Of a DNA stretch of 14,757 nt, positions 12,380 to 14,757 are shown in pieces. The position numbers were made by a program, and so were the translations under genes. Below the pieces are notes generated by a model. The model saw only the letters and a program-made list of their open reading frames with translations. It searched no databases and was not told the DNA's origin. Origin of the DNA: Candidatus Segatella albertsiae (GTDB lineage Bacteria > Bacteroidota > Bacteroidia > Bacteroidales > Bacteroidaceae); contig DKCU01000078.1 in assembly GCA_002451555.1 (NCBI GenBank), positions 11,023 to 25,779 of the forward strand. The letters run 5' to 3'. Numbering within the stretch: the first letter of the stretch is position 1; each line of letters begins with the position of its first letter.

Positions 12380-12419
12380 GCTTTGAACTAATATAAACTC
12401 AGCGGATTCAAAACACGAA

Positions 12420-12462
12420 AAAAGGAGATTCCGCAAATCAGATTTGCTAGGAATCTCCTTTT
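12420..12462. terminator. Bidirectional terminator between the small HTH gene and rplS
   Basis: AAAAGGAGATTCC (12420-12432) pairs with GGAATCTCCTTTT (12450-12462). An inner GCAAATC-a-GATTTGC (12433-12447) extends the stem with only a TA bulge. The exits are TTTTTATCTTTTTT on the plus strand and TTTTTTCGTG on the minus strand. Confidence 0.9.
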
Positions 12463-12494
12463 TATCTTTTTTACTAGGATAGTAAGCAAGAGAA

Positions 12495-12860
12495 TTACTC
12501 TGCACCCTTGGCAACAGTCTTCTTCTCAGCGATACGAGCCTTCTTACCAGTAAGGTTACGCAAGTAGTACAACTTAGCGCGACGTACCTTACCACGCTTG
12601 TTCACCTCGATAGAGTCGATAGCTGGTGACTCGATAGGGAAGATACGCTCAACACCTACTGTACCAGACATCTTGCGAACTGTGAAACGCTTCTTGTCAC
12701 CATGACCAGAGATCTTGATAACAACACCACGGTAGAGCTGGATACGCTCCTTAGTACCCTCGACGATTTTGTAAGCGACTGTGATAGTATCACCTGCCTT
12801 GAACTCAGGGAACTTCTTGCCGGTTGCAAATGCTTCTTCAGCAACTTTAATCAAATCCAT
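12495..12860 (-). CDS. rplS: 50S ribosomal protein L19
   Basis: The product has 121 residues. The start is ATG 12858-12860 (MDLIKVAEEAF). An upstream in-frame start at 12959 would lie at the promoter itself and is rejected. Family hallmarks are visible: FKAGDTITVAYKIVEGTKER, IQLYRGVVIKI near residues 40-50, FTVRKMSGTVGVERIFPIESP, and the C-terminal KVRRAKLYYLRNLTGKKARI. L19 sits at the 30S-50S interface of the ribosome. It is a single-gene transcription unit here, not linked to trmD or rpsP as in many other phyla. It has a near-consensus promoter, a leader of about 90 nt and a strong terminator. Codon use is highly biased, as expected for a ribosomal protein. Confidence 0.97.
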   Translation of the reverse strand: MDLIKVAEEAFATGKKFPEFKAGDTITVAYKIVEGTKERIQLYRGVVIKISGHGDKKRFTVRKMSGTVGVERIFPIESPAIDSIEVNKRGKVRRAKLYYLRNLTGKKARIAEKKTVAKGAE

Positions 12861-12950
12861 TTTTTGTATAGAATTAAAAATTGTTTGTCGTTCCAACGCA
12901 ACATGGACGGACAACTCTTCTGTCCTGACAACAGCGGTTACGCCGAAAAG
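12861..12950 (-). promoter_or_regulatory. rplS mRNA leader with small hairpin
   Basis: The promoter position implies a leader of about 90 nt. It contains GGACA (12909-12913) and TGTCC (12921-12925), a 5-bp stem with a 7-nt loop, plus a GC-rich segment near 12932-12944. The part next to the ATG is A/U-rich. Ribosomal-protein leaders for L19 have been described in other bacteria including Flavobacteria; whether this one belongs to such a class is untested. Confidence 0.35.
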
Positions 12951-12956
12951 CGGGTG

Positions 12957-12988
12957 CAAAGTTACGACTTTTTCTTGTATCTTGCAAA
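12957..12988 (-). promoter_or_regulatory. Near-consensus promoter of rplS
   Basis: On the minus strand TTTG (12988-12985) is followed by 20 bp and then TAACTTTG (12964-12957), an exact fit to the Bacteroidota TTTG / TAnnTTTG consensus. Initiation is expected around 12948-12952. Confidence 0.8.
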
Positions 12989-13064
12989 TTTACAGCAACT
13001 TTCTTAGCTTTTCCTCTTTGTTTTTTTTGTTTTCTTTACTTCTCGTATCGTTTTTCTTGCTGAT

Positions 13065-13098
13065 TTTGCTGATTTCGTGGATTTATTTTGTACCTTTG
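13065..13098 (+). promoter_or_regulatory. Promoter of the split 5'-nucleotidase operon
   Basis: TTTG (13065-13068), a 22-bp spacer and TACCTTTG (13091-13098) form a near-consensus Bacteroidota promoter 27 bp before the ATG at 13125. It is divergent from the rplS promoter within a T-rich spacer. Confidence 0.65.
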
Positions 13099-13124
13099 CC
13101 TTCTGAATAATTATATCATGCAGT

Positions 13125-13901
13125 ATGAAGAAGAAAAATAGTTTTAAAATTGTGCTTGCCTTGGCTGTGCTGTCGCTAATGGCAAGTCCTGCCTTCGCTC
13201 AAAAATATAAAGTAGCCAAGGTAGAACGTACTCGCATCCTCATAGATAAGAGTTGGGATGCACAGCCAGATGCTGAGGCAGCCAAGTTTATCGCCCCTTA
13301 TAAAAATAAGGTGGATAGTATCATGGGACCAGTGGTGGGAAGTATCGCACACGATATGACTCGTCATCGCCCGGAGAGTGAATTGAGCAATCTGCTTTGT
13401 GACATCTTGGTTTGGGGTGGCAAGGCATTCAATGAGCAACCTGTTTTCTCTGTTTATAACATGGGTGGCATCCGAAGCAACCTTGCCAAAGGTAAGATTA
13501 CTGTGGGAGATGTCAACGACATGGCACCATTCGAGAACAAAATCTGCTTCTTGACTCTTACGGGCAAGAAGGTGACGGAACTCTTCCAACAGATTGCGCA
13601 TCGTGGGGGAGAGGGATTGAGCCATGCCGTTCGCCTCGTTATTACAAAGGATGGAAAACTTGTGAGCGCAACTATCAATGGTGAACCTATCGATCCAGCG
13701 AAGACCTATCGTATTGCTACGCTCGACTATCTCGCCGAAGGCAATGACCAACTTGTGGCTTTCAAGAGTGGCACGGATGTCCTTTCGCCTAAGCAGAAAG
13801 AAAACAACGTGCGCTATATCATCATGGATTACTTCCGTGAGATGCAGAAGCAAGGCAAGAGTGTGGAGTCTAAGATAGAAGGAAGATGTGTAATAGAATA
13901 A
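13125..13901 (+). CDS. Secreted 5'-nucleotidase C-terminal domain protein
   Basis: The product has 258 residues with a clear signal peptide (MKKKNSFKIVLALAVLSL..., cut near AFA-Q, residue 26). The mature part is the substrate-binding C-terminal domain of UshA/5'-nucleotidases without the metallophosphatase domain. Motifs are ESELSNLLCD at 84-93, YNMGGIRSNL at 111-120 (cf. NxGGIR), PFENKI at 135-140 (cf. PFGN), and YRIATLDYLAEGND at 195-208 (cf. the nucleoside-stacking loop). In fused enzymes this domain supplies base-stacking and Arg contacts, while catalysis needs the N-terminal metal site. The next gene, 4 bp downstream, encodes exactly that domain, so the two probably assemble into one enzyme in the periplasm or at the surface. 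Substrates are likely nucleotides, but other phosphoesters cannot be excluded. Confidence 0.9.
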   Translation: MKKKNSFKIVLALAVLSLMASPAFAQKYKVAKVERTRILIDKSWDAQPDAEAAKFIAPYKNKVDSIMGPVVGSIAHDMTRHRPESELSNLLCDILVWGGKAFNEQPVFSVYNMGGIRSNLAKGKITVGDVNDMAPFENKICFLTLTGKKVTELFQQIAHRGGEGLSHAVRLVITKDGKLVSATINGEPIDPAKTYRIATLDYLAEGNDQLVAFKSGTDVLSPKQKENNVRYIIMDYFREMQKQGKSVESKIEGRCVIE

Positions 13902-13905
13902 AATC

Positions 13906-14745
13906 ATGAAGAAATATATAGTATATATAATAATGTGTATGTGTGCCATCAATGTCATGGCACAGAAGAAACTTGTAGTTTTACATACTAATGACACACA
14001 TTCTTGTGTAATGCCAATCAATCCTAACCTCGCCGACACGGCGATGGCGAATCGTGGTGGGTATCTCCGTCGTGTGGCGATGATTAAGGAGGAACGCAAG
14101 GCAAATCCTGACTTGTTGCTCTTTGACAGTGGTGATTTCTCGCAGGGCTCTCCTTACTATTCGCTCTTCAAGGGCGACGTGGAGGTCGGATTGATGAACG
14201 AGATGAAGTATGATGCGGCTACAATCGGTAACCATGAGTTTGACTTTGGTATCGACAATATGGTGCGCATCTTTAAGATGGCGAAGTTCCCGATTGTTTG
14301 CAGTAACTATGATTTCACGGGTACACCGCTCGCAGACATCGTGAAACCTTATACCATTATCCGTCGCAAGGGATTGAAAATCGGTGTATTCGGTCTTTGT
14401 CCAGAGTTGGCGGGCTTGGTAACAGAGGCCAACTATGGTTGCATCAAATATCTTGACCCAATCAAGAAAGGTAACGAGATGGCAGAGTTCTTGAAGAAGA
14501 AAGAGAAGTGTGATGTCATTATCTGCCTCTCTCACTTAGGATGGGATATTGATGGCATCGACGATACCGAGATGGTACCTGGCACTCGATACATCGACCT
14601 TGTGCTCGGTGGTCATAGTCATACCTACTTCAAGAACCTTGAATACTTGAAGAACTTAGATGGAAAGGATGTTCCTGTTGACCAAAATGGCAAGAGTGCC
14701 ATCTGGGTCGGAAAAATGACACTGGACATTGTGAAGAATAAATAA
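13906..14745 (+). CDS. Secreted 5'-nucleotidase N-terminal metallophosphatase domain protein
   Basis: The product has 279 residues. The signal peptide is MKKYIVYIIMCMCAINVMA-Q. A complete calcineurin-like dimetal site is visible: D30 and H32 in HTNDTH, D77 in DSGDFSQG, N109-H110 in GNHEFDFG, H210 in LSHLG, and H237 and H239 in GGHSHT. The protein ends (TLDIVKNK) where fused UshA-like enzymes continue into the C-terminal domain, which is encoded separately just upstream. The split is clean, with separate signal peptides, its own ATG 4 bp after the previous stop, and intact frames. It is therefore not a frameshifted single gene, particularly since the domain order is inverted. The expected role is hydrolysis of extracytoplasmic nucleotides or related phosphoesters for phosphate and nucleoside uptake. 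Confidence 0.92.
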   Translation: MKKYIVYIIMCMCAINVMAQKKLVVLHTNDTHSCVMPINPNLADTAMANRGGYLRRVAMIKEERKANPDLLLFDSGDFSQGSPYYSLFKGDVEVGLMNEMKYDAATIGNHEFDFGIDNMVRIFKMAKFPIVCSNYDFTGTPLADIVKPYTIIRRKGLKIGVFGLCPELAGLVTEANYGCIKYLDPIKKGNEMAEFLKKKEKCDVIICLSHLGWDIDGIDDTEMVPGTRYIDLVLGGHSHTYFKNLEYLKNLDGKDVPVDQNGKSAIWVGKMTLDIVKNK

Positions 14746-14757
14746 AAAATGCTCCCC

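Noticed and set aside
12861..12959. 33-residue N-terminal extension of L19
   Set aside because: It overlaps the promoter and leader, and L19 proteins start at MDLI-like sequence.
14749..14757. Start of another gene at the right edge
   Set aside because: Only three codons are visible, which cannot be judged.

Overview
The window looks like chromosomal DNA of a Bacteroidales bacterium, most likely Prevotellaceae (Prevotella/Segatella-like). The reasons are Bacteroidota-type promoter boxes (TAnnTTTG, in the best cases about 20 bp after a TTTG), mostly weak Shine-Dalgarno sequences, a DUF3575/DUF3868 surface-protein pair, membrane-anchored AraC- and LuxR-type regulators, and the core gene run hpt-adk-obg-pgeF. 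Genus level is an inference from overall feel and was not tested by any search.

Layout. (1) Positions 1-108 hold a short nested tandem repeat. (2) Positions 130-1787, minus strand, hold a two-gene operon: a DUF3575 beta-barrel-like protein followed by a DUF3868/OmpA-like protein. Such pairs are typically found beside Mfa/FimA-type fimbrial genes. The operon has a near-consensus promoter at 1930-1961. (3) Positions 2120-4537, plus strand, hold two membrane-anchored regulators, one with an AraC-type and one with a LuxR-type helix-turn-helix. The spacer between them contains phased direct repeats and a palindromic element. (4) Positions 4603-6120, minus strand, encode the bifunctional NAD(P)HX repair enzyme Nnr. 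(5) Positions 6223-9828, plus strand, carry hpt, two tiny membrane-protein genes, adk, obg and pgeF, mainly nucleotide metabolism plus a ribosome-assembly GTPase. (6) Positions 9829-10383 form a repeat-rich spacer between convergent genes. It contains two copies of a palindromic element and a five-unit array of 22-23-bp-phased operator-like palindromes. (7) Positions 10384-11826, minus strand, hold a stand-alone AICAR formyltransferase of unusually eukaryote-like sequence, then a small basic protein and a strong terminator. (8) Positions 12047-12379, plus strand, encode a small putative DNA-binding protein preceded by tandem 20-bp repeats. (9) Positions 12495-12860, minus strand, encode ribosomal protein L19 with a near-consensus promoter and a roughly 90-nt leader. 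(10) Positions 13125-14745, plus strand, encode a 5'-nucleotidase split into two secreted proteins, with the C-terminal domain gene first.

Most of the window is ordinary core genome. The parts that deserve attention are the non-coding repeat systems (phased operator-like arrays at four places), the coupled micro-protein pair between hpt and adk, and the two membrane-bound regulators beside the fimbria-type surface operon. No mobile element, CRISPR array, rRNA or tRNA was seen.
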